This document shows positions 45,484 to 57,440 of a stretch of 64,000 nucleotides of DNA, piece after piece. Positions within the stretch are counted from its first letter, which is position 1. Each line of letters begins with the position of its first letter. A model generated the notes under the pieces. The model saw only the letters and a program-made list of their open reading frames with translations. It had not been told where the DNA came from and searched no databases. This DNA is from Haemonchus contortus (lineage: Eukaryota; Nematoda; Chromadorea; Rhabditida; Trichostrongylidae). The translations under genes were made by a program, and so were the position numbers. The DNA is taken from NCBI GenBank assembly GCA_000469685.2, contig LS997567.1, forward strand, positions 32,533,831 through 32,597,830, given 5' to 3'.

Positions 45484-46242
45484 TTAACCCATTGACGACC
45501 ATCACTTTTGGCGGAAAACGCGGAGTGCAATCCACATGTGGACTGCATGGTCCCGGACGACCAGTTTTTTTGAATTTTAAATTGGGAGTTGCTTAATTTT
45601 TCTGAATTCGCAAATTTAGGATATGGCTAACGATGATGGTAGGTGGGACTCGAATCTTAGCCAGCTACTGATGAGTTCTGATGAGGAGCAGTTCCTCAAT
45701 CACTATTCAGTTTCTTCGAAAAAACACTGGTGAGGTGTAAAACTGTCTAAATTAGTGCGGAAGGTAGATATAACCACCCTGAAAACCAGAAGGTAAAATA
45801 TAAGTATGATGTCTATGGTTACTGTTATTATCTGTAAAATTGCAAAACTAGAAGATTTCTTGGGACCACACAGTATATAGTATAACTTAGACCTGATTTT
45901 ATAGTTTACAAGAAAGATCGTTAAAAAGTGGTGATATAGATGAATAAAATAAAATATACAACTGCAGTCCACATAACGACTGCATGGTAGTCAATGGGTT
46001 TACACGTTGGCGACCATGCGCCCCGATGCCAAGACGCACGTTGTTGGCTCGCTGGGATATTTATATTATTTATCAGGTGTTCCTGTAATTTTTACACGTT
46101 TTCATGTATCAGTTGAGCTCACAGCCTTCTAGAGAATCTCAAAGCATTGCAGTCCAGGAACTATTCATTTCTAATTACAGATATAAGAGGAAATAAAGGT
46201 TAATGTAAGGACAATATAAAAGCGCGGTCGCCAGTGGGTTAA
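45484..46242 (+). mobile_element. piggyBac-type MITE
   Basis: TTAA on both sides, ends CCCATTGACGACC and GGTCGCCAGTGGG. The target TTAA and CCC/GGG ends are the piggyBac signature. A second, mutated copy of the end occurs internally near 45990-46020 (TAGTCAATGGGTTTACACG). Confidence 0.72.
45623..45733 (+). pseudogene. piggyBac transposase N-terminal remnant
   Basis: MANDDGRWDSNLSQLLMSSD, then EEQFLNHYSVSSKKHW and stop: 36 residues. The short acidic, Ser/Asp/Glu-rich opening resembles the N terminus of piggyBac transposases, and its place close to the left end is right. No DDD catalytic sequence follows. Support comes mainly from the surrounding element ends. Confidence 0.4.
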
Positions 46243-46389
46243 AAAGCGTTTTGATCCAATGAGTGATGTTACGCCTTATTTCGTTGATTATAAGTTCAGA
46301 ACTACTCTTTGCTCGAATTCGACCGGTTAACGACGAGAAAACTTGCCCTTCCCTTGAAATACAGTTCCAGTGTTCCTAAAATGTGAGAG

Positions 46390-46740
46390 AGTTCCAATAG
46401 GTAGTCAGTTTGGGGTTAAAAACGTTTTGCAAGCGTTCAGACACATTTCACGAATAAACGAAATGAACAAGGACTCGAACCTCCATGTCATGCTCTGCGA
46501 CACAGCAGAGTAGCACAAGGAAAATGGTTCCGCAACTTTGTTCCCATCATCTTTCTGCAGATTTGGAATGCAGATTTGGGATCGGCGTGGCGATATACAT
46601 TCCATCTTGAATGGAAACTGCGACCAAGTATATTTCGCAATGACCACCTAACTTTGCACATCCTAGGAATAAACGACTTCAGCTGAATAATCATTTCGAA
46701 TTGGGTCTCTGAACGGTGGATCACTTACATGGAAGTCTCG
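46390..46740 (-). repeat. diverged tRNA-headed repeat
   Basis: On the minus strand ATGGAGGTTCGAGTCCTTG (box B GGTTCGAGTCC) preceded by CTCTGCTGTGTCGCAGAGC. The part at 46560-46720 shares ACCCAATTCGAAATGA- and CCAAATCTGC-type blocks with the arms of the 60633-62080 element. Old, single-arm copy. Confidence 0.5.
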
Positions 46741-47032
46741 AAGGGTATTATCTAAAAAAGCGCGATAACATCCAAGTACTACGGCTTCAGAAACATGCTT
46801 GAAATGAGCAAAAACCAGAGTATCGGGGATGGTGTAAGGCTCGTAAACAACCGAGGGAAAAACAAACGAAAAGCTTGAATAGCAGTGACAAAGCGTCCCA
46901 TGAGCTCTGTCTCTGCTCTTAACATGATAAGAATCAGAATGAATCAGATCTGTGAGGGTAGAACAAAACAGTGCTAGACCAAAACCTCCATGTACGACTG
47001 CAAGTCGATTATTTTAACGCGCTGCAAGTCGA
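46741..47032. other. unannotated interval
   Basis: No feature recognised. Confidence 0.4.
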
Positions 47033-47110
47033 CTATTTGATTACGAAAAAGATGGGTTCTATCTGAACCTTGACGATGCCATCAGAACAGATCCCAAAGA
47101 GGACACTCAC

Positions 47111-47190
47111 CATGTGAATAAAGATCTGGAAGCCATAGTAGAAGTGATCGGGAAGGTCCAAAAGTGTCGACGTTTTTTTACATAATAGTT
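47111..47190 (-). CDS. possible exon, membrane protein-like
   Basis: A minus frame reading TLLDLPDHFYYGFQIFIHM ends at an excellent GTGAGTG donor at 47110; without splicing it continues VSVLFGICSDGIVKVQIEPI to a stop at 47033. The aromatic, hydrophobic composition would suit a membrane protein. No acceptor can be fixed and the upstream sequence is SINE, so this is weak. Confidence 0.22.
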
Positions 47191-47270
47191 GAGTAAAAGT
47201 TGTCAGAAACGAAGAAAAAAAGGGGTGCTTGACTCGAAGGCACCCAATATTTAGCAGTAAATTTAACCTT

Positions 47271-47980
47271 GGGCGGAGGTGGTGTAGTGACATGTGGCGC
47301 ACTTCACACACGCATGGTCACGGGTTCGATTCCCAGATCGATATCTGTCTAGGCCAACCAAGCCTTCCATCCCTCCGGTATACCCTTCGGTTAATTGGTA
47401 CAAGACTCGTCTGGGAGAATAAATGCACTGATTTGTACATCGGCTGGCCACCGCAACACTGGCACACGTCATTGCATAGGCCACATACGCATTCAATGCG
47501 CCACTACGACCCTGAATGGAAGTCGAATGAGTCGGCGCACCCCTCCGATGGGACTGATCGACGCTCCAAGACTTTATCCTTACCCTTTACAGGGTCCGGG
47601 AACATCTCCCCGAAGACGGCGTCGCGCACGCCGCACCCGCCGCGTATCGCAGGATTGCGATGGAAAATTGGAGCGCGCAATTTGTGAGGTAGGGAGCCCT
47701 TTAATTATTCGAATTGGCTGCCCGCTCCCTCCAATTCCAATGCGGCATTGATCGTCGTTGATATAGGAGGGGTCATTCTAATTAGTCAAGTCTAATAAAC
47801 ACGAAAACGAAAAAGAAACAGAAGAAGAAACGATTAAATCCAATAAAAAAGCAAGGCAATCAACGAAAAATATTGCGTCATATTGATTGGCGGGGGCGGG
47901 GTGAGTACGGTGATTGCAGTGACATTTGCCGCATGCCGTAAGGGAGAATGCCGCAATCGGGGAGAAGTTCCGTTACCTCC
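47271..47980 (+). mobile_element. tRNA-derived SINE followed by the 415 bp repeat (copy 2)
   Basis: The head GGCGGAGGTGGTGTAGTGAC with box B CGGGTTCGATTCCC and then GATATCTGTCTAGGCCAACC aligns with the minus-strand copy at 25500-25824. From about 47560 it matches 8326-8740. The A-rich stretch AAACGAAAAAGAAACAG lies near 47800. Confidence 0.75.
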
Positions 47981-48679
47981 CTTCACATAGTACCTTATCT
48001 GAGAGAGGATAGACCCAGAAGGTAGCCTACTGCGGCGGAGCAAGAAAAACGGAAATATACCATGTGCCCGTTAAGATAACCCTAAAAGATATCAAGGCAC
48101 TCCTCATAGCAAGCCTTCCCTATCGGATATAGCCATCGAGGTTACCAAGTTAAAGTCAGGAACAAAGCGGAGGATCCGTTGGTGGAAGCTACACCAAGCC
48201 GAAAAAAAGTCCTCAAGCATAGATAATGGAAGCTGGTCTCCCACTTCTCCATAAATCTACCCAGCAAAAATGGAGAAGTACTCCACAGGTCGCCCTACAG
48301 CAAAAAAAAACTGGAGGAGACTCCAGGTCGACCAGAAGGGACAGGGTACTGCGGTTCTGGAATATTGAAGTACAACGAGTAGCAAAGCAGAAGCAAGCCC
48401 ACAAGCTGTAGCAAAAAAAGCGAGATCCAGGAGGCCTAGCTGTCTATAAATGTTATAAGGAGTCCTAACTCCAGGTCGAAGTGGTCATTCGAAATGAGAT
48501 CAATATCGCTAGAAGTATTTTCAGGTGCTGATTTCGAATCTGAGCCTAAAGTTGCCTAACGATTTGCTAAATGAAGTCATGTACATAGATGGTTCTAGGT
48601 GAATGGTTAACATGAACAAACACGAAAGACATACACGTAACTGCGCTCACAGAAGTGGTTTGAAGCCCTGCTAAGATTG
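47981..48679. other. unannotated interval
   Basis: A-rich sequence with no recognised gene. A plus frame and its shadow at 48213-48411 show no domain. Confidence 0.35.
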
Positions 48680-49214
48680 ACTTCGATGCAGGAGGCCATG
48701 GATTCGGATGAAAACGCGGTTTTTGCATTTTGTGGGGGCTTTTTCCTCATACACGAGAAAACTTTGCATGCCAATTTTACCGCCCTAAGCGACCTTTTTG
48801 ATGCTTGAGGTGATTCGGCTCCTATTCAAACCACTCCATACGGCCACGATTTCTTTGCTCTTCTCATCCACACAATATTCACAATTGGAAAACATTTCTA
48901 GGTGAGGAGACGCTACCATAAAGCAAAAAATATTTGAAGCAAAGAGTGTGAGCAACGGACAAGAAATAATTACCACGGGTCACTGTTTCACAACCACTCA
49001 CTGAACCAAACGTAAAACAGAACTGTGAAGGAGTCTCAAAATCACCTGGACGAGTGCTTAAGAAGTCAGCAGCATGTCATAACAGAAATGGAAGAGAAAT
49101 CTCCCAGATTCAATAGAACAGGATTGAAAGTAGACGAGTAGCGAGTGCACATGCAAAAGTTGAGATAATGAGCTACTACGTATGAGGTGATGCTTATACT
49201 CATACTTAAAATTA
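48680..49214 (+). repeat. diverged single copy of the 60.6-62.1 kb element core
   Basis: Shares with 60850-61405, among others, TTTTTGCATT, CAAAATCACC, AAAAGTTGAGAT(A/C)AT and TATGAGGTG(A/G)TG. It starts with a degraded tRNA-like head (GGATTCGGATG). It abuts the 3' end of the RTE element. Confidence 0.65.
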
Positions 49215-50760
49215 TCGTCTTCGTTTAATACGAGTACCAGCAACAGACCATTCACTCCTGTCTTTCGCCATACCATCGCCATCCATGGTTGACTCGAGAT
49301 CCGACGAAGATGGCGGTGGGAGGAATCGTAGCTGCATTCGCAGCTCTTTCACGTGGTCTACGAGTGCATCCCACCATCTTACACTAAGTCTTCTTCTAAA
49401 CCATGAGAATCCTACAGTGGCCCCACTCAACTGTCGTTCCCGCCCACCCGTCTGCATTTCATTTCTTGTTGGCATTCCTCATGTATTCCACCGGATCGTG
49501 AAGACGAGACATTCTGCGCATGTCGGAGCCGTGTAGTCTGTCTCGGTACTGAGGGAGCTCGTTGAACCTCGAAAGAAGTTGTTCTGGTGCTTTGTAACTT
49601 ACCCTCAAAGTCTTTGACATAGATGCACTGGTCACCTTAGTCCACAAGAGTAACATAGCGCAGGAAAAAGTGTGGAATCGAACCAATTAGCGCGAAGTTC
49701 AGCCGAATTGTCTGTGATTTTATTCAGAAGTCCGAAGGCCGCCCATTCTGCTTTCTGCCGTCCTACTTGTTCTCCCTACATGTCGTTGTCCGTGATCATG
49801 GAACGCCAGAGATGACCGTAAGACGTGTTCCCTTGATAGCTGTACCATCAGTCTTGATTTGACCTTCGCCAGCCCAAACATTCTCATGAACAGTGTCTTT
49901 GTTTGGTTGATTCGCACTTACCTTCTTTTCTGCTCCACTGAGCTCTGCAATCATAGTTTCCGCTTCCGTGACGCTGCTCGAAAAAAGAACAACGTCGTTT
50001 GCAAAACAAAATTTGAGATGAACCTCCCATCCAGACGAATGCCCCTCTCGTCCCAGTCTAGCGACTTCATAACCCACTGCAGCGGTAAGGACAAGGAGCA
50101 TTCGGGAGTCTCGGCACACTTCGATAACTAGTGCGACCGCTTGGATGTGTTCTAAGCAGTTGAATCCCTTCCGGAATCTAGCCGTTCAGCAGGTTGAGCT
50201 TCATCCAGCGTTGGCGATATGCGGGTCAGAATGCTCTTCGTGAACAGCTGTAAAGAATACTCAACAAGCTTATTGGGCGGTAGTTGCAAAGATCATCCTG
50301 GTCTCCTTTCTTCCGAAGAATGGCGATCCGTGAGTTCCTCCACTGATTGAGGATCCTCTCCTTGTGCAGGTAGGACGTCATGCGTATTGCGAAAAGCGCA
50401 TGAAGTTCGTGACCACCTGCACGAGGCAGGAAGTTCGTGACCACCTGCTGAAATCTTGTCAGGACCGCGAGTAGTGCCCCTTTCCCTGCTTGCAATCGCA
50501 ATTATCACTTTCGAAGGAACGGAAACCCCCGAAAAGAATCTGTGAACATTCAGAGAATGCTGTTTTTCAAGGTGGGATTTCCGGATTATCACATGACTCT
50601 GAAATCTGCAGCGTCGGATGGTATGGCAATCGGTGTAAGGCGAAGAAATCTCTGAAGGTTCACGACGCCTTGGATTTTGGACCACAACAACTCTCCCTCT
50701 ACATGACATGGAGGCTGTTTACTACTTGATACCTACAATGCGGGCAAGGTTTCTTCCATT
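49215..50760 (-). mobile_element. RTE-type LINE, 5'-truncated and inactive
   Basis: On the minus strand, in several frames: TRGPDKISAGGHEL; QWRNSRIAILRKKGDQDDL then NYRPISLLSILY (reverse transcriptase motifs 1-2); FCFANDVVLFSSSVTEAETM (catalytic box); MRRMSRLHDPVEY; and VRWWDALVDHVKELRMQL with DRSEW near the C terminus. The order is that of the RTE/BovB reverse transcriptase and its C-terminal region. Motif FADD is FAND, so the first catalytic aspartate is Asn. About ten frameshifts or stops. The endonuclease is missing. Confidence 0.82.
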
Positions 50761-51089
50761 GGCGCTCTTCAAGAGCTCTTCGAAGCGACTAGCCACAGTA
50801 AGTATCACGCGATTGCTGTAAGAAACCAAGAGCAGGAGGATCGACGTAGGAAGAAAGAATGATGGAACCCCTACCATTCGGGGTGAAAATTGAAAATATC
50901 CCCGGATGAAGGTGATGAACACCCCATCTGGTACTATGACGCTACTACAGCTACTGGACCTTTGTTTCTTACTGCCGCGTGAAAATATGTTCAATTGCAT
51001 CACCTAATGTGTGTCGTGGATTGGCACAAGTTAGCATAAAACCACCGTATGACTTCCTCCATGTCTAGTAAATGCAATTACTCTCTCAT
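50761..51089. other. junction between two LINEs
   Basis: A minus frame 50722-51003 is open without clear similarity; it may be residual RTE 5' sequence. Confidence 0.3.
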
Positions 51090-53168
51090 TTGTAGCACCT
51101 GTGCTGTATCCAATGGGTTCCCTCTTTCGAGACGGTTGCCACTGTAGTTGAACAGTACGTGATGTTTCTCTCTATACTCAAGCACACCATAGATCTGTTT
51201 GTTCCTTGTGGCTACACATTCCCCGCCATGCCCTCCCAGTCTATCTAAAAAACATGATGGACCACAAGGCTTGCCTCTTCCAGTATGATAAACTGAGCGG
51301 TGATTGGACCGAGTGCAGAGCTTTCTCACAATCAGACGAATTTTCAAACAAGCTAATCAAATTCAATAGCAGTATTGAAGAGAAGATCATAGAATCCAGT
51401 AGTAAGCATCGATTTTTCAAGTTTACCAGTTCTAAACTCAAAAGCAAATCTTTATAAGGCTAATGCCCTTGCGACTGAATTTAGCAAAGTGTTCCAAGAC
51501 GACAACAAAGATTTCCCTCCATTCTCGTTTTATATCTCAAAGCAGATGTGGACTTTTCCTCATTTTCATGCAAATGATATTTATGAGCTTCTGAGCAAGT
51601 TGTCCTGTTCATCGTCGATTACACCTGATCATGTTCCGATTGAGTTCATTAAGAATGTTGCTCACGCTATTGCTTTCCCTTGTCCTATCTATTTAATCAA
51701 TCCATGATGTTTTCTCAAATTACTAGATTGTGGAAGCTCTCGTACATCACACCCATCTTGAGGAAACCGCCCTCGTCTGATGTTCTAATTACAGGCTCAT
51801 CAGCATTACATCCATTTTCTGTAGGGTGTTTGAGAAGCTGCTAAAAAAGCATATTCTTGAGCATTTTGCAGAGAACAAACTGATTCCTGATTCACAGCAT
51901 GGTTTTGTAACAGGAAGGTCTGTAGTTACGAACATGCTTGAATCACTTAATGACTGGACAGAGGCTTTAGATAATAAGAAGAGTATTGATGTAATCTACT
52001 TTGACTTTACCAAAGCCTTTGATAAAGTCAGTCATAAAAAGCTGATTTATAAAATTCGTATGTTTGGTTTCTATGAGAAAGTGTGCAAGTGGGTAGAGGA
52101 ATACCTCAGTGAGCGTAGTTATCAAGTTCGCATAAATAACTCTTTCTCGGAAGTCCTTCATGCAAAGAGCGGGGGGTTCTTCAAGGAGGGTTTTATCCCC
52201 CATACTTTTCAATATATATTCTGCGGACTTGCCCATGATCTGCTCTCAGTACGGTGTTGTGTGTAAAAAGTATGCTGATGACTCGAAATTTTACAAAGAT
52301 ATTGACTATCCTCTGGATGCCCATTCCCTACAGTCTTCCGTCAATAGTCTCGTACAGTGGTCCACTGATTGGCAAGTTCCTCTGTCCTATACCAAATCCT
52401 GTCATATGCACTTGGGTCCTCCTGTTAAGGACCTAGGGTTCTTATACAATGATAAGATCGATTTCTCGTCTCATTGTAACCTAATCTGCAAAAAGGCGTA
52501 CCATAGAACCTATCATATCTCAACAACAAAGGACTCTAGAACACTTATCACGGCTCACAAATTTGACATCCGTCCATTAGTGGAAAATGGGACCGTGGTA
52601 TTCTGCTCGCATAAAAAGAAACACATTGCTTTGATAAAGTTCAAAATAATTTCACCAGAAAAATCCTGATTCGTCGCGGTGGATTTCTTGATTCAAGAAT
52701 ACCAAAGGCCGAAATACGGAACAAGTATTATGGTCTTCCTTCTTTTCAGTCCAGACAAACTTTCTTTGACTTATGTATGATTCATTATCTGCTCAGCGAG
52801 AAATCCGCGGTTAATATTTCTCAGTTTTTCAGCCTATTCCATCTATCACCAGGGATGGCCAGCTCCAACTATCTTTTCCCAGACATTAAACCACCATCAG
52901 GCGCAATTTTTTCTTTGTTAGAGCAGGTCTTTCTTACCTGCATTTCAGTAAATCCAACTGCTTCTCGGGCTCTCGGGCGTCCTTCAAACGCTCAATAGCA
53001 AAACTCATACAAAACTCGTAAGGAAAGCATAGCTGGTACCATCCTTCTATTTCTAATCAAGTTGTTGTTATTAGTCAAGTCCCTAGTGTTGCTGGTATTG
53101 TTTTTTGTTAGTCGTTTCTAACGTTGTCCTTTACAACGTACTGCTAAATAAAATAAAATAAATAAAGA
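51090..53168 (+). mobile_element. CR1-like non-LTR retrotransposon, 5'-truncated
   Basis: Plus strand: HALPVYLKNMMDHKACLFQY and FKFTSSKLKSKSL (connector); FEKLLKKHILEHFAENKLIP; DVIYFDFTKAFDKVSHKKLI (motif A with catalytic Asp); VLSPILFNIYSADLP (motif B region); CKKYADDSKFY (motif C, YADD intact); then RNKYYGLPSFQSRQTFFDLC in the C-terminal region. Frames change near 51460, 51700, 52190 (one base lost in the GVPQGS region) and 52670. The 3' end is AAATAAAATAAAATAAATAA. The clade (CR1/L2/jockey group) is a judgement from motif style. Confidence 0.85.
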
Positions 53169-53521
53169 TTCGTATACGCTATCCATGGATGAGAGTAACA
53201 CGGCAGAGACGAAATAAAGGTCCACATAAGGTTTACATACGGTTTACATTGGCTAAGAAGAAAACACGGTGGAGACCGCAGTGATGGCTTATGCACGGTA
53301 TCCGTTGAACAATAGGATAAGATGGTAGGAATGTATTAAAGACTTACACACGCTATCCACTGGATAAGAGGGAAACACGGGGCGACGAAATGAAGGAATA
53401 TGCAAGCGTATGCGGATACTCGATCCATCTCGCTGTCTATTCGATATAAGATTTGCATGCGGTGCGTTGCGTAAGAAGAGAACACGCTAAAGCCGGAGTT
53501 AAGGTCTATATACGGTAGCCT
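53169..53521. repeat. diverged 60-65 bp minisatellite, block 1
   Basis: Units with TATACGCTATCCA(T/C)TGGAT, AAGAGGGAAACACGG and GACGAAATGAAGG. The same family occupies 55905-56420. Confidence 0.7.
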
Positions 53522-53530
53522 TTGAACCAG

Positions 53531-53926
53531 GGGGGGGGCGCGATTCACGCGTGACCCCATCAGAGGTCTCGCGCACCCAGCATCGCTTCAGTACCTTTCT
53601 GTGGAGATGGACCAAATAAGATTTGCAGTAATCCACGGCTCACCATGAATTAGATCAAATCTCTTTACTATGGCAAAAAAGCCCCATCGAGATTGAGAAT
53701 TCGCTCCATGGTTCAACAATTTACTTGTCAAAAGTTCAAAATAAGAATAACTTCAAATTTTTTGACCCTAGAGAACGAAATCCTTCTGTAAACGTGCATA
53801 GTTGGTCATCTTTGTACTTATTTTACTTCTAAGTTCTTATTTCGTCCATTATGATGGTAGGCATGACGTTTTAGCGCGTTTTATCCTATGACCTCATTAT
53901 ATTGACGCGTGAATCGCACCACACCC
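53531..53926. mobile_element. Mutator-type MITE with 9 bp target duplication
   Basis: Terminal inverted repeats GGGGGGCGCGATTCACGCGT and ACGCGTGAATCGCACCACACC, 396 bp, no coding capacity. TTGAACCAG is present directly outside both ends (53522-53530 and 53927-53935). A 9 bp duplication is typical of Mutator-like elements. Confidence 0.78.
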
Positions 53927-53935
53927 TTGAACCAG

Positions 53936-54189
53936 TCCGATCACACGGCTAACGTTAGGCTCTCCTCCATCGTGTGTTAAAGTTGATTCACTCTGCATTC
54001 TCCAAAATTTGACTGCTCTGGTTCGACGAACAAGGGAACGGGGGTTCCCAGCGAAATTCCCATACACACACCAACTCACTCCATGCGCTTCCCACCCGCC
54101 ATGAGCGAAGTCGTGCTCAAGCCCTGCGGATTTGAGTAATTTGGTCCGTTCCCCACTCATCCCGAATTGACTGCGTACCTTTACTCAGA
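53936..54189. other. short unannotated interval
   Basis: Continues from the MITE target site; no gene or repeat recognised. Confidence 0.35.
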
Positions 54190-54540
54190 TTATGCTCATT
54201 CCACGCATACTGCGCCCCTCAATATGTCTTGATTCTGCCGCCTTTGCTTCCACCAAATTTGGTGTATCATGCTCATATTAGCAATTTTGACGCACTTCTC
54301 GCCCCCAGTGGGCAAGGTTGAGTCTTGCCACTACCACAAGTTATCCCATTCTGCCGCCTGTACTCCTACAAAGATTGAGATCCTAGGGTCCAACTGACGA
54401 TTTTCGCGCATGCTCCGCCCCCCTGTGAGCGGGGTTCGGTCCCGCCACTACCATAAGAGGTCCCATTTTGCCACCTGTACTCCCAAATTTTAACCAACTA
54501 GGTCGACGGGAACGGAAGTCATTAATTTCCGGTCGACCAC
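54190..54540 (-). repeat. three diverged units of the 120 bp repeat, reversed
   Basis: Contains GCGCATGCTCCGCCCCCCTG, CCATTTTGCCACCTGTACTC and CGGGAACGGAAGTCATTAAT, reverse complements of the family at 24.6 and 41.5 kb. Then a CA-rich stretch. Confidence 0.72.
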
Positions 54541-54613
54541 ATATAAAAACACAAACAAACAAACAAAAGCACACACAGCACACAGACATACCAACAGACA
54601 CACCTAGCGCGTC

Positions 54614-54616
<3 letters not shown>

Positions 54617-54692
<76 letters not shown>
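54617..54692. repeat. (AT)n array
   Basis: Pure AT dinucleotide directly left of the second 526 bp MITE. Confidence 0.97.
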
Positions 54693-54693
<1 letters not shown>

Positions 54694-54696
<3 letters not shown>

Positions 54697-55218
54697 TAGC
54701 GCTCAAACGTCTTCGGTGAAATGGTTCTTCAGCCGTACTTTTCAGTCGTAACTCCTTTCCTACTGGATCTAATAATGCGAAATTGCTATATTTGGTTTGG
54801 AGCGTGGGTGTATTGTGAATCTTTACCACTATTGACCTGCAATCTGATCATGTTCCAGGTATTCCGAAGGGCATGAAAATAAAATCGACTGAAAATACAG
54901 ATGATGGTCCTTCTAGAATCTATTTCCTTTTTGTCATGTCTAAAGTGTGCGAGCGGTAATGCCGAACATATTAGATGAGAAAAACGCACATAAGGTGCGA
55001 ATAAGTGCAGACGTCAACAACTTTACTTTTAGCAAAATCTGCTATCGCAACAAACAATTTTCTCTATCTGGGTATATTGCAGCTTTGCAGTCAAATAGTG
55101 TCGGTAGGGTGAAATATGCTCTAGTTAAACATATCCAAATTTCGCGCGATTTGGTCTACTAACAAAAAAGTTGTGAAAGAAGGAGCGCCAAAGCATTTCA
55201 CCGAAGACTCTTGAGCGC

Positions 55219-55222
<4 letters not shown>
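54694..55222. mobile_element. 526 bp MITE, copy 2
   Basis: CAGTAGCGCTCAAACGTC at the left, GACTCTTGAGCGCTACT at the right; colinear with 5702-6227 throughout. (AT)n on both sides, so it is inserted in an AT array. Confidence 0.88.

Positions 55223-55291
<69 letters not shown>
55223..55291. repeat. (AT)n array
   Basis: Continuation of the AT array interrupted by the MITE. Confidence 0.97.
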
Positions 55292-55293
<2 letters not shown>

Positions 55294-55904
55294 CCTTCTT
55301 TGACAAAAGTTGCAGTAATCGTCTGACTTTTTACTACTTCTTTGAAACAAATAACGTTTCCTGTAAACGAAGAACTCCGACACAAAACCAACAGGGCAGT
55401 GCAAGTGGTATTTAGTGAAAGTCGATGCTTACACCTCTGATCGGAAGTGTCGATTTTCTGCTCTCTTTCAAAAAATAAATACCCATCAAAAATTCGAGGG
55501 TTAGACATTCAAGGGTTAGACAACCAAAGCCTTGGGTGGTACTTACAAAGGTTTCGTGTGATGGAATCACCATTATCGGATGTCGTCATCAATGGACTTT
55601 CCTCTTTACGGAGAGATCATTGGTTGAGAATCCAAAATTATTGGCGGTCGATTAGGTTTTGTTGCAAATGATATGAACAAAGTGGATCCTCCATTAAGTC
55701 ACAAACCTTGCTGGGTAGCGGTCGTAATCTAATGGCAAAAGATGAACGAAATTCTCCTCTGCTTATCATATCGCCGCTGATGGGTCCCTATCACTGCACT
55801 TACCACTCACTTTTGTCACCCTACCATAGCATCCCGCTTCATCGAATGAAACATACTGAACGGTGAAAGCTACATCGTATTACATCGTATAAGACGTTAG
55901 GATT
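55292..55904. other. unannotated interval
   Basis: No gene or repeat recognised. Confidence 0.4.
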
Positions 55905-56420
55905 TTGATCGGTAGGTTCATATACGGTGTCCATTGGACTAAGGGAGAACACGGGAGGGGGGGGGGGAGGGGGGGCGACTGAAGATTCATATACGCTGTC
56001 CACTGGACAAGAGGAAACACGGTAGGGACGAGTGAGGGTCTATATAAGGTTTACATATGGTGTCCCTCGAATGAGAAGAGAATGCAGAGGTGATGGAGCA
56101 AATGTATGAGGTATCCAATGAAAAAAGGAGAACAGGAAGTGACCACGTGAAGGTTTATATACGGTATTCATTGCAATAATAAGGGAACACGGTAGAACAA
56201 GCTGTTGGTCCATATAAGGTTCACATATGGTGCTACTAAACAGTAGGAGCACACGATAAAGAGGAGGTTTATATACGGAATCCACTAAATAATAGAAGAA
56301 CACGATAGGGATGAAGTGAAGGTCTATGTACGGTGTCCACTGAATAGTATGAGAACACGGTAGGGATGAAAAAAACGTTCATATACCGTATCCGTTGGAT
56401 AAGAGCAGAACACACAAAGT
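55905..56420. repeat. diverged 60-65 bp minisatellite, block 2
   Basis: Eight or so units built from CATATACGGTGTCCA(T/C)TGGA, GAGAACACGGTAGGGA and GTGAAGGTCTA. A G-rich slippage run lies near 55955-55975. Confidence 0.78.
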
Positions 56421-56649
56421 CGATCGTACTATGATGGCCAAATTGCACTGCACTGCTAAGGCTGCGCTATTCACAGTAGAGAATTAGGACCACGACGAAT
56501 AGCTCATAAGGCACGACACCCACACTAATACAGACGGCGACGCATTTGTACGGTACCTGCAATCATACGTCTTCTTTTCCTCTTAAGGAAACAATTATTA
56601 TGCTATGAGCTGTGCCGTCAATTCTAAATAAGAATGCGAGCATTGAAAG
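56421..56649. other. short unannotated interval
   Basis: Sequence before the presumed gypsy LTR; nothing recognised. Confidence 0.35.
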
Positions 56650-57222
56650 TGTCACGATGGTACAGAGAAAATCGCATCGGTAGGCTTCTGCAATAGCTGG
56701 GCCCAATACACCGGTGGGTCGAGGGTGATCAGATTACTGTATGTGATCTGGTGATCAGGAAGTAGGGGGTCGCAGAAGTAAACTTGACTGAGGAAAGAAG
56801 AGGCGCGGGAAGAACCGTATAAAGGGGACCCTCGAGAGGGAGAGGTCGTCATTAGTTCTCTTTCCACCCGCCGCCAACCGTCTACCCCCAAAGAGTTTGT
56901 GGACTCCGTGCCTTGGGACACCATCGACATAGCACCCTTAATGAGTGCTGGTGGGACGAACCTCCGTGGTTTGCGAGGTAGGTGGAATCAGGATATTGGG
57001 GAAGGCCTAAGTGGCCGGTTCTTTTGCGGTTGGAGCTCCCGCGGTTCCCTCTGTGCTCAACCTACTTGTGAATATTTTTATCAGATCATCTCCTACTTGG
57101 CTGGTCTTTGTTTTTATTGTTCGTGTTTTTATTGGTGTTACAATGAATTTATAGATCTTTATGAATTTATAGAGCCACCTCTATTCGGTGTAGTCTCAAA
57201 GTCCCTAAGAAGGGACCCCACA
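56650..57222 (+). repeat. presumed 5' LTR
   Basis: Starts TGTCACGATGG and could end GGGACCCCACA (TGT...ACA). Contains a TATA box and lies 220 bp before gag. No partner LTR in the window, so both ends are estimates. Confidence 0.5.
56818..56823 (+). promoter_or_regulatory. TATA box in the LTR
   Basis: TATAAA inside the presumed LTR, followed about 30 bases on by GGTCGTCATTAGTTC, a plausible start region. Confidence 0.45.
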
Positions 57223-57440
57223 TAGGGTCGAACCAGTGCCTTGAATCTGGTGTGGTTTAGTTACGAGTGTCCAGGCGTACGCACAAGGATCGTATCCAGG
57301 CTCGGAAGCAAGAAAGCCCGTTGTGCAGCGTAGAGTGTTCCGGCGTAGCGTCAAGGATCATTACCGGACCCAAGCAAGAAAGCCCGTTGTGCGGTGTGTA
57401 AACGCACCGTAAAGTAAGGACGCTGTGTTACAGAGAAAGC

